DNA of 64,000 nt from the NCBI GenBank assembly GCA_002698995.1, contig PAAX01000014.1:162811-226810 (forward strand), in the 5' to 3' direction. A model generated the notes under the pieces. It had not been told where the DNA came from, did not search any database, and worked only from the letters and a program-made list of their open reading frames with translations. Shown piece by piece: positions 1-8,234 of this stretch. The stretch's first letter is position 1; the number at the start of each line of letters is the position of its first letter. The translations under genes and the position numbers were made by a program. This stretch comes from Ignavibacteriota bacterium (GTDB lineage Bacteria > Bacteroidota > Ignavibacteria > Ignavibacteriales > Melioribacteraceae).

Positions 1-132
1 GACGGAGAAGTTGGTAACAAAAAAATGTATGATCCTCGCGGTTACTTAAAGAAAGCCGAAGAAGCAATGAAAGATAGAGTAATTGTTGCTTGTAATGATT
101 TGAGATCAACAGGAACAACTTTAGGAAGATAA
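1..132 (+). CDS. fba: class II fructose-bisphosphate aldolase, C-terminal fragment
   Basis: The reading frame is open from the first base and encodes the last 43 residues of a protein. The tail runs DGEVGNKKMYDPRGYLKKAE, followed by EAMKDRVIVAC and a short end with STGTTLGR. This pattern (DPR-x-Y-LKKAEEAM) is the usual C-terminal helix of class II fructose-bisphosphate aldolases, the zinc enzymes that cleave fructose-1,6-bisphosphate to DHAP and glyceraldehyde-3-phosphate in glycolysis and gluconeogenesis. The catalytic core lies left of the window and cannot be checked. The small membrane-protein gene that follows may be co-transcribed, with a terminator after it. Recognition is from the tail alone, so the family call is good but not certain. 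Confidence 0.8.
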   Translation, partial: DGEVGNKKMYDPRGYLKKAEEAMKDRVIVACNDLRSTGTTLGR

Positions 133-159
133 TTTTTAACCATATTATTTGGAGAAAGA

Positions 160-336
160 ATGGAAAACACTCTTTATAACATATTAATTTTGGTTGCTAT
201 TATTTTTGTATTGGAGCTTTTAGATTTACCTGAAATAATTAAGAAAAAATTCAAAGGTGAAAAAAGCAACAAAGAACTTGAAAATAAAATTAAAGAACTT
301 CAAGAACGCATTACAAAACTAGAGAATAAAGATTAA
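160..336 (+). CDS. 58-residue membrane-anchored coiled-coil protein
   Basis: I do not recognise a family. The gene starts at an ATG behind GGAGAAAGA, a good Shine-Dalgarno sequence. Residues about 6-22 form one hydrophobic helix (ILILVAIIFVLELL). The rest is highly charged and lysine/glutamate rich with a heptad-like pattern (ELENKIKELQERITKLEN), which suggests a short cytoplasmic coiled coil. It lies 27 bases after the aldolase stop and before a strong terminator, so it looks like the last gene of the aldolase transcript. The coherent codon use, ribosome site and membrane-plus-coil design argue for a real small gene. Its function is unknown. Confidence 0.6.
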   Translation: MENTLYNILILVAIIFVLELLDLPEIIKKKFKGEKSNKELENKIKELQERITKLENKD

Positions 337-393
337 TTTTAGCTTTCTAAAGCAAAGCGTTTCCATTCTACCCTAAAGAAATGATTTAGTTTA

Positions 394-420
394 AAATCCC
401 GCTTAATGCGGGATTTTTTA
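394..420 (+). terminator. rho-independent terminator
   Basis: A perfect 9-bp stem, AAATCCCGC / GCGGGATTT, with a 5-base TTAAT loop is followed by a run of T. It closes the transcript of the aldolase and small membrane-protein genes. Confidence 0.85.
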
Positions 421-576
421 TTTATCCCAACAAAGAATTTTTTATCTAATAGGACTTTTAGTCTATATTAAATTTGTGTTAAGAACAGCTATTTGATAAA
501 TTTACAATTCATATCGAGAAACAAATCTCTATTTCGTTCGTCATAATTAACCAAAAATAAAATAAAGAGGAAGAAA

Positions 577-2913
577 TTGTATTTTAGGATTTTAATTTTC
601 ACAACTATTTTTTCATTTTCATTATTTGCTCAGACTTTCAGTTACAGTGGAACTGTTCTTGAAAAATCAACAGGTGAAGCTTTAATTGGAGCCAATGTTT
701 ATTTAGATGAATTGAATTTTGGTGCAAGCACTAATATCAGCGGTTATTTTGTTATTCCAAATATTCCAAAAGGAAATTACACTTTAATAGTTAGCTATGT
801 TGGATTCAAAACCGAAGAAGTAAAAATTTATGTTCAGAAGGACTGCCAAAACTGTATTACTATTGAATTAAGTGACGAAGCAGTTCAAACCGGCGAAGTT
901 GTAGTTTCAGCCGATTCAGTTAGAACAATTGATAAGCTTTTTGCAAAATCCGTTTCAAAAATTGATTTAACACCAAGACAATTAAATCAAATTCCTCAGG
1001 CAGTTGAGTCTGATCTTTTAAGATCGCTTCAAACATTACCGGGAATTACATCACTATCAGATTTCTCATCTGCTCTTTATGTTAGAGGAGGAACTCCTGA
1101 TCAAAATCTTTATTTAGTTGATGGAACTGATGTTTACAATCCCGAACATGCTTTTGGGATTTTCTCGACTTTCAATACTCAGGCAATTAAAAAAGTTGAA
1201 ATGTCGAAAGGAGGATTTGGTGCAGAATATGGTGGTAGATTATCATCAGTTTTAGATGTAACAAACTTAGACGGCAACAGAAAAGAGTTTGTCGGTAATT
1301 TTAATCTTAGTCTTCTTTCAGCTTCAACTACTTTGCAAATGCCGGTCGGATCAATCGGTTCAATTTCCGGTTCTTTTAGAAGAACATATTTTGATCAAAC
1401 TATTGCAAAATGGATTGATGATATTCCGCAGTATTACTTTTACGATGGCAACCTAAAAGGATATTTTGATTTAGATAAATCAAACAAACTTACTTTTTCC
1501 GTTTTTAACAGCAGAGATGACTTAGATTTTAAGCTCGATCCGGATGCAGAAGAATCTCTTTCATTTTTATATAACTGGGGAAACTTAACCGGCAGCTTAA
1601 ACTGGAAACATATCTTTTCTACTAAACTCTTTGCCAGCTTTTGGGCTACTGCAAGCAGATTCAATTCCAATTTTGATTTTGATGCGGTTGAATTTACAGA
1701 ACATAATAAACTTACAGACTATGCCGCAAAAGGAGCTTTAGAATATTATTACTCTAAAAATCTTAATATTAAATTCGGCTTAGAGCAAAAAATTCTTCAC
1801 CTAGTTTTGAAACAAGATGCAAACACAGGTAAAGTAGATGTTGATGTTAGAAGACAGCATACTGCCGGCTATATTACAACAGATTGGATGCCGTCGGAGA
1901 GACTAACACTTCAATTTGGTTTGAGAGGCAACCTGTTCAATACAAATGATTATCAATTTGATCTTGCTCCAAGATTTACTGCAAAATATAGATTGACAGA
2001 TAACAGCAACCTAAAATTTGCAGCAGGAAGATATTTTCAATATCTGAATAGAATTCCACGATTATTTTTCTCAAGCATTTGGATATCTGCAGATGAAAAT
2101 ATTAAACCCTCAAGTTCGGATCATTTTATTTTAGGTTATCAGCAAGAAATTGGAGCTGTTTACGAATTTGAAGTTGAAGCATACTATAAAACTTATAAAG
2201 ATATTTATCAATATAATCAGCTGCTCGGAAGTGATGTTGAAGCTTCGGGATACGATGAAAATGGAAATCCAATATATTCTACAAGCAAGGGTGTATTTAC
2301 AAGAGGAGACGGACATTCATACGGAATTGAATTTTTACTTAGAAAAGATGTTGGTGCTTTAACCGGCTGGGTTTCTTATTCATTGTCTAAAACAGAACAT
2401 AAGTTTGACGGAATAAATCAGAATAAATATTATACTCCGCGTCACGATAGAACTCATATTGTAAATGCTGTATTGAATACAAATTTAACAGAACTTTTTT
2501 CCGGAAGCAGAGATTCTGAATCTAACTGGATTTTTAGTATGAACTTTGTTTATGCATCCGGACAGCCGATTACAACTCCGGGTTCTGCATATTATATTAA
2601 TCCATTGCCGGCATGGGATAACATTCCGGTTTCCGGCGGTGAAGGAATTCCGGGATATAAACTTTATCCATCTGATATAAATACATTCCGTCTTCCTGAT
2701 TATATGAGAATGGATATAAGCATTACTTGGGAAAATAATTTCGATTCTTGGTCAATCTCTCCATACTTGCAAATCTTCAATATCGGCAACAGAGGAAATG
2801 TATGGTTTGTTAATTACAACCGAGAATTCAATAGTGGAAATATTGAACAAAAAATAGATAAGACAAATATGCTTCCGATACTACCAAGTATTGGTGTTAA
2901 AGTTAATTTTTAA
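577..2913 (+). CDS. TonB-dependent receptor with carboxypeptidase-like N-terminal domain
   Basis: This outer-membrane beta-barrel transporter has 778 residues. The start is a TTG placed six bases after AAGAGG, and an N-terminal signal peptide ends near FSLFAQ. Residues about 20-100 form a CarboxypepD_reg-like beta sandwich (GTVLEKSTGEALIGANVYL, then a GYFVIPNIPKGNYTL segment). A plug domain follows with LYVRGGTPDQNLYLVDGTDVYNP, and the remainder is a typical barrel ending in a terminal Phe (GVKVNF). The next gene is a DUF4249 lipoprotein, a common partner in Bacteroidota. A TAAATTTG box lies about 100 bases upstream and may be a -7 element, but no good -33 element was found. The substrate cannot be read from the sequence. 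Confidence 0.9.
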   Translation: MYFRILIFTTIFSFSLFAQTFSYSGTVLEKSTGEALIGANVYLDELNFGASTNISGYFVIPNIPKGNYTLIVSYVGFKTEEVKIYVQKDCQNCITIELSDEAVQTGEVVVSADSVRTIDKLFAKSVSKIDLTPRQLNQIPQAVESDLLRSLQTLPGITSLSDFSSALYVRGGTPDQNLYLVDGTDVYNPEHAFGIFSTFNTQAIKKVEMSKGGFGAEYGGRLSSVLDVTNLDGNRKEFVGNFNLSLLSASTTLQMPVGSIGSISGSFRRTYFDQTIAKWIDDIPQYYFYDGNLKGYFDLDKSNKLTFSVFNSRDDLDFKLDPDAEESLSFLYNWGNLTGSLNWKHIFSTKLFASFWATASRFNSNFDFDAVEFTEHNKLTDYAAKGALEYYYSKNLNIKFGLEQKILHLVLKQDANTGKVDVDVRRQHTAGYITTDWMPSERLTLQFGLRGNLFNTNDYQFDLAPRFTAKYRLTDNSNLKFAAGRYFQYLNRIPRLFFSSIWISADENIKPSSSDHFILGYQQEIGAVYEFEVEAYYKTYKDIYQYNQLLGSDVEASGYDENGNPIYSTSKGVFTRGDGHSYGIEFLLRKDVGALTGWVSYSLSKTEHKFDGINQNKYYTPRHDRTHIVNAVLNTNLTELFSGSRDSESNWIFSMNFVYASGQPITTPGSAYYINPLPAWDNIPVSGGEGIPGYKLYPSDINTFRLPDYMRMDISITWENNFDSWSISPYLQIFNIGNRGNVWFVNYNREFNSGNIEQKIDKTNMLPILPSIGVKVNF

Positions 2914-2934
2914 TAAAGTTTTATGAGGAAAGAA

Positions 2935-3801
2935 ATGTTTAAGAATTTATTAATAATTGTATTAACTCTCATTTTTATCACAACTGCATGCGGTGATCCT
3001 GTAGTTGAATTGGAAGATGAGTACGAGCCTAAAATTGCTGTATCTGCTTATATTTATCCCGAAAAAAGAGTTGAGAATATAAGAGTAATGAGAAATTTCC
3101 AGCTAAGCGGAGATATTGATTCTTCTTCAATAATATTAACTCCTTTTTCAAATAATGTAAACATCAGTATAAATGATGTTCCTCTTAATTTTGATTTGAA
3201 AACATTCTCATATTATACAGACAATCTGCAGATTGATTACAATAAAGAATATACGATAAAAATAAGTGCGGTTGTTGATGGAAAGCAGCTTTACACTGAA
3301 TCTAAAACTGTTACTCCGCAGAAAGGATTTAAAGTAACTGCAAAAGATTTGGGTGAAATAAAATATAGAGAAGTCTCTCCCACTATTAATTTCACTGTTT
3401 CTCCCGGAACAGGTTTCTATGCGTTTTCTATTAATGCATTAGAAGCGGGTGTTAATAATTTTATATTTGATAATCCGTATGAGCCGAATGTGAAACCTGA
3501 AGACTTAGAGGACAGATTGAATTTCTATAAATTTCAGATGAATATGGTTCTTAATTTAAATCTGGCTGCAAATGATATTTATGAATATGAAATTTCCGGT
3601 TTAGATACTTGGTTCTATGGAAATTATGAAGTTGTAGTTTATGCGGGAAATAAAAACATGGAAGATTTTGTATTAACTGCTGGCAACGTTCAAGAGTTTG
3701 ACGGAAATTTTCATGAACCGAGAATGTATTTTGAAGGGGATGGCATAGGTGTTTTTGCCGGTGCTATTGCAGATACAGTAAAATTTAAGCTTGTAAAATA
3801 A
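2935..3801 (+). CDS. DUF4249 family outer-membrane lipoprotein
   Basis: The protein has 288 residues when started at the ATG preceded by GAGGAAAG. An in-frame ATG 12 bases upstream overlaps that ribosome site and is less likely. The N-terminus is a lipoprotein signal (MFKNLLIIVLTLIFITTAC), with the lipobox Cys followed by GDP. The body, beginning EPKIAVSAYIYPEKRVENIRV, then beta-rich segments, resembles DUF4249 proteins. These sit beside TonB-dependent receptors in Bacteroidota and probably act as surface-associated partners of the barrel. The gene is 21 bases after the receptor, so the two form an operon closed by a strong terminator. The ligand is unknown. Confidence 0.8.
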   Translation: MFKNLLIIVLTLIFITTACGDPVVELEDEYEPKIAVSAYIYPEKRVENIRVMRNFQLSGDIDSSSIILTPFSNNVNISINDVPLNFDLKTFSYYTDNLQIDYNKEYTIKISAVVDGKQLYTESKTVTPQKGFKVTAKDLGEIKYREVSPTINFTVSPGTGFYAFSINALEAGVNNFIFDNPYEPNVKPEDLEDRLNFYKFQMNMVLNLNLAANDIYEYEISGLDTWFYGNYEVVVYAGNKNMEDFVLTAGNVQEFDGNFHEPRMYFEGDGIGVFAGAIADTVKFKLVK

Positions 3802-3809
3802 GGTTAAGG

Positions 3810-3843
3810 AAAATCCCGCAAAGTTAAATTATTGCGGGATTTT
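3810..3843. terminator. bidirectional terminator between convergent genes
   Basis: A perfect 12-bp stem (AAAATCCCGCAA / TTGCGGGATTTT) with a 10-base loop lies between the DUF4249 gene and the convergent transporter operon. A and T tracts flank it, so it can serve both strands. Confidence 0.85.
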
Positions 3844-3853
3844 ATTTTTGATT

Positions 3854-5038
3854 TTAACAGCCTCCCAAAACTCTTTTTGATTCCTGCACAATAACTTTTG
3901 GTTTTGATGCTTCAATTATTGCAGGTAATGCTTTTGCAGCTTCTACTCTAAATCTATATGTATCAAATTTATTTTTATCTTTTACTTCTGAAGGCATTTC
4001 AAATTTTAGAATATCTTCTTGAAAGCTCTCGAGTCCACCTTCCAAAATAATGATATTGCCGTAACCAATATCTTTTGCTGCTAAAGCAGCAATAACGGCG
4101 GATTTTTCATCATTTCCATAAATCAAATTTTCTTTTCCCTTTGTATTAAATACTCTCTGCCATTCTTTGTTCAAGAATCTTGTATAATCTGCATTAATCG
4201 CATTTGGTAATGCAAATTCTTTGAATTCATCAACAGTTCTAACATCAATCAACTGCAGAGTTTTATCACCATTTATTATTCTTGCAGCTAATTCGTCAAC
4301 AGACATTTTTTGAAATTGATATGTTTCCACATCAGCTTTTTCATAAATATTTTCAATATGTTCTTTGTGCGGTGGAATAAACATTGCACTTAATCCAATC
4401 AAAAGTGCAAAAGCTCCTATAGGCAATAAAATTTTTGATTTTGTTACACAAACTTTTTCCCCTTTGTTTACTTTGTTTTCAATCTTAGTAACAAAGTAAA
4501 AAGCAGAAACTGCAACCGCTACCATAACAAAAGCAAACAAACCTTGCGACATACCAAGAGTATCAAAGATCTGCGGACTTCCAAAATTTGAAGCTAAATA
4601 AAGTCCTTCAAATAAAGGGTAACCTTCAATAAAAATAAAAACTCCAATTGCAGATCCAAGCACAAAATACATTGCATCAATTTTACCTATTGCCGCTGCA
4701 CAAATACTTGTTCCGGGACAAAAGCCACCAATTACAAATCCAATTCCCATTATAACACCGCCAACAATTGCAGACCATAAGAAGAGGGGATTAATATAAA
4801 CCAAATCCATATTTATCAAATGGAAGTGATCCATTATCAAAACTCCTATCATTGCTGTAATTCCGGCTGTAAAAAATACTCTTAGCACGGTAAAATCATA
4901 ACCGTAGAATAGACCAACCAGCTTTTTTGAAGTTGAAAATCCCGCTTGTTCTAATATAAATCCAAAACCGATTCCAATTAAAAAAGCTACAATAAAATTT
5001 AATTCATTTCCGATAATATCAGGTACTAAAGGTCCCAT
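3854..5038 (-). CDS. YeeE/YedE thiosulfate-transporter-like protein fused to a degenerate rhodanese domain
   Basis: This 394-residue fusion ends the octaheme-cytochrome operon. Residues 1-225 are a multi-pass YeeE/YedE (TsuA-like) membrane domain, with GGFCPGTSIC (Cys107 and Cys113) as the conserved cysteine loop. Known TsuA proteins import thiosulfate using such cysteines. Residues about 245-345 are a rhodanese fold (LIDVRTVDEFKEF, LEGGLESF). The catalytic loop reads NLIYGNDEKSA, with Gly308 where an active rhodanese has Cys, so persulfide chemistry at that site is lost. The last residues are Leu-Gly-Gly-Cys, leaving a free terminal Cys394 on a charged tail. The tail could carry sulfur in place of the missing Cys, but this is inference. 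It is 12 bases after the partner transporter. Confidence 0.85.
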   Translation of the reverse strand: MGPLVPDIIGNELNFIVAFLIGIGFGFILEQAGFSTSKKLVGLFYGYDFTVLRVFFTAGITAMIGVLIMDHFHLINMDLVYINPLFLWSAIVGGVIMGIGFVIGGFCPGTSICAAAIGKIDAMYFVLGSAIGVFIFIEGYPLFEGLYLASNFGSPQIFDTLGMSQGLFAFVMVAVAVSAFYFVTKIENKVNKGEKVCVTKSKILLPIGAFALLIGLSAMFIPPHKEHIENIYEKADVETYQFQKMSVDELAARIINGDKTLQLIDVRTVDEFKEFALPNAINADYTRFLNKEWQRVFNTKGKENLIYGNDEKSAVIAALAAKDIGYGNIIILEGGLESFQEDILKFEMPSEVKDKNKFDTYRFRVEAAKALPAIIEASKPKVIVQESKRVLGGC

Positions 5039-5050
5039 CTTAAAACTCTC

Positions 5051-5584
5051 TTATTTTGTTAACCAAAGTTTTCTAAAGAAATAAGCAAACAGGTAAGCTC
5101 CACCGAAAATGCTGAGCATTGTTAAAATTCCGCCTGTTGAAAAAATTGCCATTCCGCTTAAAGCTGCTCCGCTTGTACAGCCTCTTCCAAGCTGAGAACC
5201 GAAACCAAATAATGCTCCACCAATCATTGCTGCGGCTATTCTTGTTCCGGATTTAATTGCCGGTGATTTTTCCAATGTAAGATTTAACCTATTTGAAATT
5301 AATCCGGATAAGAAAGCTCCCAATAGAGCACCAATAACTTCAAATACCAGCCATGATTTCAACGGATTATCGCCATGAGTTTCATAGTACTCTTGATAAT
5401 ATTCAGAATTTTCAACATGAGCCGGAGCCACAACTTCAGTTCCACTCATTACAAAACTTTTAACAGCTCCGCTTGCTCCAAGTCCTCTACCTGTAATAAA
5501 TATTGTAAGAAGAAGGAGAAGTCCTAGCAAAAAGCCTGCTAAGTAAGGATTCATATACTTTGTTTTTTCCATTTTCAAAACCAT
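5051..5584 (-). CDS. YeeE/YedE family thiosulfate-transporter-like protein (half-size)
   Basis: A 177-residue membrane protein with about four to five hydrophobic segments. It has two family signatures, GRGLGASGAVKSF near residues 33-45 and GRGCTSGAALSGMA near residues 135-148. The latter carries the conserved Cys of YeeE/YedE proteins, which move thiosulfate or other sulfur compounds. A soluble loop rich in Tyr and Glu (about residues 55-72) probably faces the periplasm. Its ATG overlaps the stop of the cytochrome b gene (TAATG), so translation is probably coupled. An internal ATG at residue 5 is an alternative start. Together with the downstream fusion protein it probably forms a split transporter, a layout common in Bacteroidota. 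Confidence 0.85.
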   Translation of the reverse strand: MVLKMEKTKYMNPYLAGFLLGLLLLLTIFITGRGLGASGAVKSFVMSGTEVVAPAHVENSEYYQEYYETHGDNPLKSWLVFEVIGALLGAFLSGLISNRLNLTLEKSPAIKSGTRIAAAMIGGALFGFGSQLGRGCTSGAALSGMAIFSTGGILTMLSIFGGAYLFAYFFRKLWLTK

Positions 5585-6246
5585 TAATTATTTGTTTCTA
5601 ATTTAACTTCTTTATTTACTTTTGATTCTTTTTCATGATCATCATCTTCAAGTTCTTCATAACCTGTAATCATAGCTTTAAGATTAGATAGAATTGTATG
5701 TCCGGTTGTAATCAAATAAATATGAGCAACTACAAATGCAATCAATAAGAAAGCTCCAAGTGTATGAATTACAGCTATAATTTCCAGACTTTCAATATTA
5801 ATTGTTGCCATTCCTTGTCCTTGCGGATATCTATAAAACATATAGAACAATCCCGAAATTACCATTATGGGAATTACAAGCAGCTTTAATCCCAAGTAAG
5901 TTAATCTCTGCAAAGGATTTAATTTGCTCAAAACTGTTTTCTTTGTTGGATGAGGAGCATTTCTAAAAATGCCAAGCAAATAGAAATCTATTTGTGATTT
6001 TAAATTTTTAAAAGTAGGCAAATACTGCTTCCACTCCCCGGTTGTAAAGTGCCAGAAGATTGCAAATACTATAAGTATCAATAAAGCATACGCTGCTATG
6101 TTGTGATATTTTACAGCATTTTCAAAACCAAAGAATGAAATTGAAGCATGAATTTCAAATCCGGTTAATCCCAAAAAGAAAATTAAAAATGCTTGAGTCC
6201 AATGCCAAAATCTTTCGAATGATCTATAAATATAAACTTGTTTCAT
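5584..6246 (-). CDS. cytochrome b/b561-type membrane subunit
   Basis: A 220-residue integral membrane protein of the Ni,Fe-hydrogenase/formate-dehydrogenase cytochrome b type. It has four predicted transmembrane helices. Candidate haem-ligand histidines are His15 (RFWHWTQ), His33, His48 (KYHNIAAY), His66 (IFWHFTTGEW), and others near HTLGAFLLIAFVVAHIYL. The C-terminal 30 residues are strongly acidic and basic and probably cytoplasmic. Such subunits pass electrons between the quinone pool and a periplasmic cytochrome or dehydrogenase. The gene lies 2 bases after the octaheme cytochrome and overlaps the next gene, so I infer it is the quinol-oxidising partner of that cytochrome. Confidence 0.87.
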   Translation of the reverse strand: MKQVYIYRSFERFWHWTQAFLIFFLGLTGFEIHASISFFGFENAVKYHNIAAYALLILIVFAIFWHFTTGEWKQYLPTFKNLKSQIDFYLLGIFRNAPHPTKKTVLSKLNPLQRLTYLGLKLLVIPIMVISGLFYMFYRYPQGQGMATINIESLEIIAVIHTLGAFLLIAFVVAHIYLITTGHTILSNLKAMITGYEELEDDDHEKESKVNKEVKLETNN

Positions 6247-6248
6247 CG

Positions 6249-7823
6249 TTAATTTCCCGCTTTATTATTTTTCTTTGCGATAAAAACTCTAATTGCGCCA
6301 TGAGTCAAAACTCCAAGTAGAGTTAAAATTATAATTAACTTTCCAAAGAATTCTACATAAGAGTTGTAATCTCTTCCCGGCATATAAAAATCTGTTAAGT
6401 TAGCTAATCTACTGTTTTCTCTTGAATGGCATGATTCGCAGCTTAATGATTCTTCTTTTGGTGCAACCATATGATTTATTGGCCAGTACATTTCTGTTTC
6501 AATAAAATCATATTCACCGCTGTATGGAAGACCGATTCTACTCATCCCATATTCTGAAGCTTCGTTCCAATTGAAATCAACCCAATATGCTCCTTCTCCT
6601 TTTTTCTCATCCCACAAGTGAGGCTGAATAAGAAGCTTATTTACAGGATCATAAATTTGTTTTGCTTTATGAATTTTTACAGGGATAATCTTTGAGTTAA
6701 AGTCTCCATATGCTCCATGCAATTGATTGAGCACAAGAGGTTTAGTTGTATCTTTAATTTCATCGCCAAGAAGATAATGATCTGCAGTTCCGTTAAACCA
6801 AACGTAATCCGGAGTTAGGTTATTTCCCCATTCAAATGATCCCTTGATAGACATATAAGTATGATTGCCAAGTGAATCTTCTTCTGTGTATGGTTTTCCA
6901 TCTTTTAGTTTTCCGGCAGTTGACCAATCCCAATACATTTTTGTTGAATTTGCTTTTGCATATGCTGGAATATGGCAAGTCTGGCACGCCACTTTAATTG
7001 TATGTTCATTTAGAATGTTATCTTCGTGAGGAGTTTCAGTATGACATTGCTCGCAAGTTGATCGGTTAACATTCATTGATGATAAAGAATAAATCTTTCC
7101 CTTCATTTGGTGATTTTCTGTTGTATGACAATCAACGCAGATTAAATTAGCTCCTTCAACCGCCATATGAACATCGATACTTCTATCAGGTGTAAACATT
7201 GACATTTCTAAATCACCATGTTTAACATTATTTCCGCCGCCGCCAAAGAAGTGACAGACACCGCAATTATCTCTAGTCGGCTTACCAATATGCTGTGCAA
7301 TTTCATTTAGATTTAGAGCCGGATCAGGATAACCCGATTTGTTCTGTGCTTTGATATATGTTCCGGAATTATCATGGCAAACCATGCAGTCAATATTTGC
7401 TTTATCTGTGAATGTGAATCCTTCTTCACTCATACCAAAACCGATATGGCATTTGGCGCATGCTTGTTCGTTTGTTTGTGTACCGATACAAAAATTATTC
7501 ACCGCATTCTTCTTTCCTAAGTACACAATTCCTCTTCCTTCAATGTATTCGGGTCTTTCCCAATTCCAGTGAGAGGACTGCATAATTTCTTGATCTCTTG
7601 TGTTATGACATGTTACACAAGCTTCGGTAACATCTTGAGGCTTATCAAAGTGCTGGTCTAATATCGCAAATTTGCTGTGATCAACAGTTGGTTTTTCAGC
7701 TGCCGAATATTTCTCTTTCAAATCAACAACTTTTGGGGGATAATAAATATCACTTTTCATTACAGAAATTGCTGTAATAATTATAATTGCTAAAAAAGTA
7801 AGTGCTAATAAAATCTTTCGCAT
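6249..7823 (-). CDS. octaheme c-type cytochrome, tetrathionate reductase (OTR) family
   Basis: This 524-residue periplasmic cytochrome has eight CxxCH haem-binding motifs, starting at residues 69, 122, 146, 187, 229, 257, 280 and 462. An N-terminal hydrophobic segment (residues 4-22) is a signal or anchor. A second hydrophobic helix near the C-terminus (about 495-515) probably tethers it to the membrane. The spacing, with a long haem-free stretch between haems 7 and 8 and the GKKNAVNNFCIG segment before haem 2, matches the octaheme tetrathionate reductase family of Shewanella. Family members reduce tetrathionate and, in vitro, nitrite and hydroxylamine. Clustering with a cytochrome b and thiosulfate-type transporters favours a sulfur substrate. 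It is the first gene of the four-gene operon, and the in vivo substrate is unproven. Confidence 0.9.
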   Translation of the reverse strand: MRKILLALTFLAIIIITAISVMKSDIYYPPKVVDLKEKYSAAEKPTVDHSKFAILDQHFDKPQDVTEACVTCHNTRDQEIMQSSHWNWERPEYIEGRGIVYLGKKNAVNNFCIGTQTNEQACAKCHIGFGMSEEGFTFTDKANIDCMVCHDNSGTYIKAQNKSGYPDPALNLNEIAQHIGKPTRDNCGVCHFFGGGGNNVKHGDLEMSMFTPDRSIDVHMAVEGANLICVDCHTTENHQMKGKIYSLSSMNVNRSTCEQCHTETPHEDNILNEHTIKVACQTCHIPAYAKANSTKMYWDWSTAGKLKDGKPYTEEDSLGNHTYMSIKGSFEWGNNLTPDYVWFNGTADHYLLGDEIKDTTKPLVLNQLHGAYGDFNSKIIPVKIHKAKQIYDPVNKLLIQPHLWDEKKGEGAYWVDFNWNEASEYGMSRIGLPYSGEYDFIETEMYWPINHMVAPKEESLSCESCHSRENSRLANLTDFYMPGRDYNSYVEFFGKLIIILTLLGVLTHGAIRVFIAKKNNKAGN

Positions 7824-8234
7824 TTTAGTGCTCCTAAAGAAGAAAATTTTAACATATCATTGGATGATTTTATCGTAATAAGGATTCTTTAAAATTTCTT
7901 ATCAATCAAATTTTTCTGATATTTTTCAATTTCTATACCACAAAAATTATTTTCATATTTTATGATTATAAAAGATTGGCAAATTCTTTGAATTTAGTCT
8001 TATTTACGGGTTTTTAAAATTGTTTTATTCTCTGCTGATTTCCATCAACAAAAAATATTCTTTTATACTATAAAAGAATTTCTCAAATTCAGTTAATAAT
8101 CTCCATGTTTCTCAATAATGATAAGGATGAAAGGGATAAATGGATTTAATATTTTATTTTATGGGGTCAAGAAATGTCTTTATTTGATTAAAGAGAAGCA
8201 GACTTTAATCTACCTCTCTTTTAGAATTGAAAAT
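7824..8234. other. 411-base intergenic region without a gene
   Basis: This AT-rich stretch lies between the start of the octaheme cytochrome operon and the 3' end of the desaturase gene, both on the minus strand. I see no ORF longer than about 15 codons, no tRNA-like element, no strong hairpin with a T run and no clear TTTG-N19-TAnnTTTG promoter. It must hold the promoter of the cytochrome operon. Confidence 0.6.

Noticed and set aside
469..476. TAAATTTG box upstream of the first TonB receptor as a promoter
   Set aside because: The -7 form fits, but there is no TTTG at 19 bases upstream. TAnnTTTG is common by chance in AT-rich DNA.
8106..8150. 14-codon ORF in the gap before the desaturase gene
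   Set aside because: Too short, no ribosome site, and no similarity to any known leader peptide.
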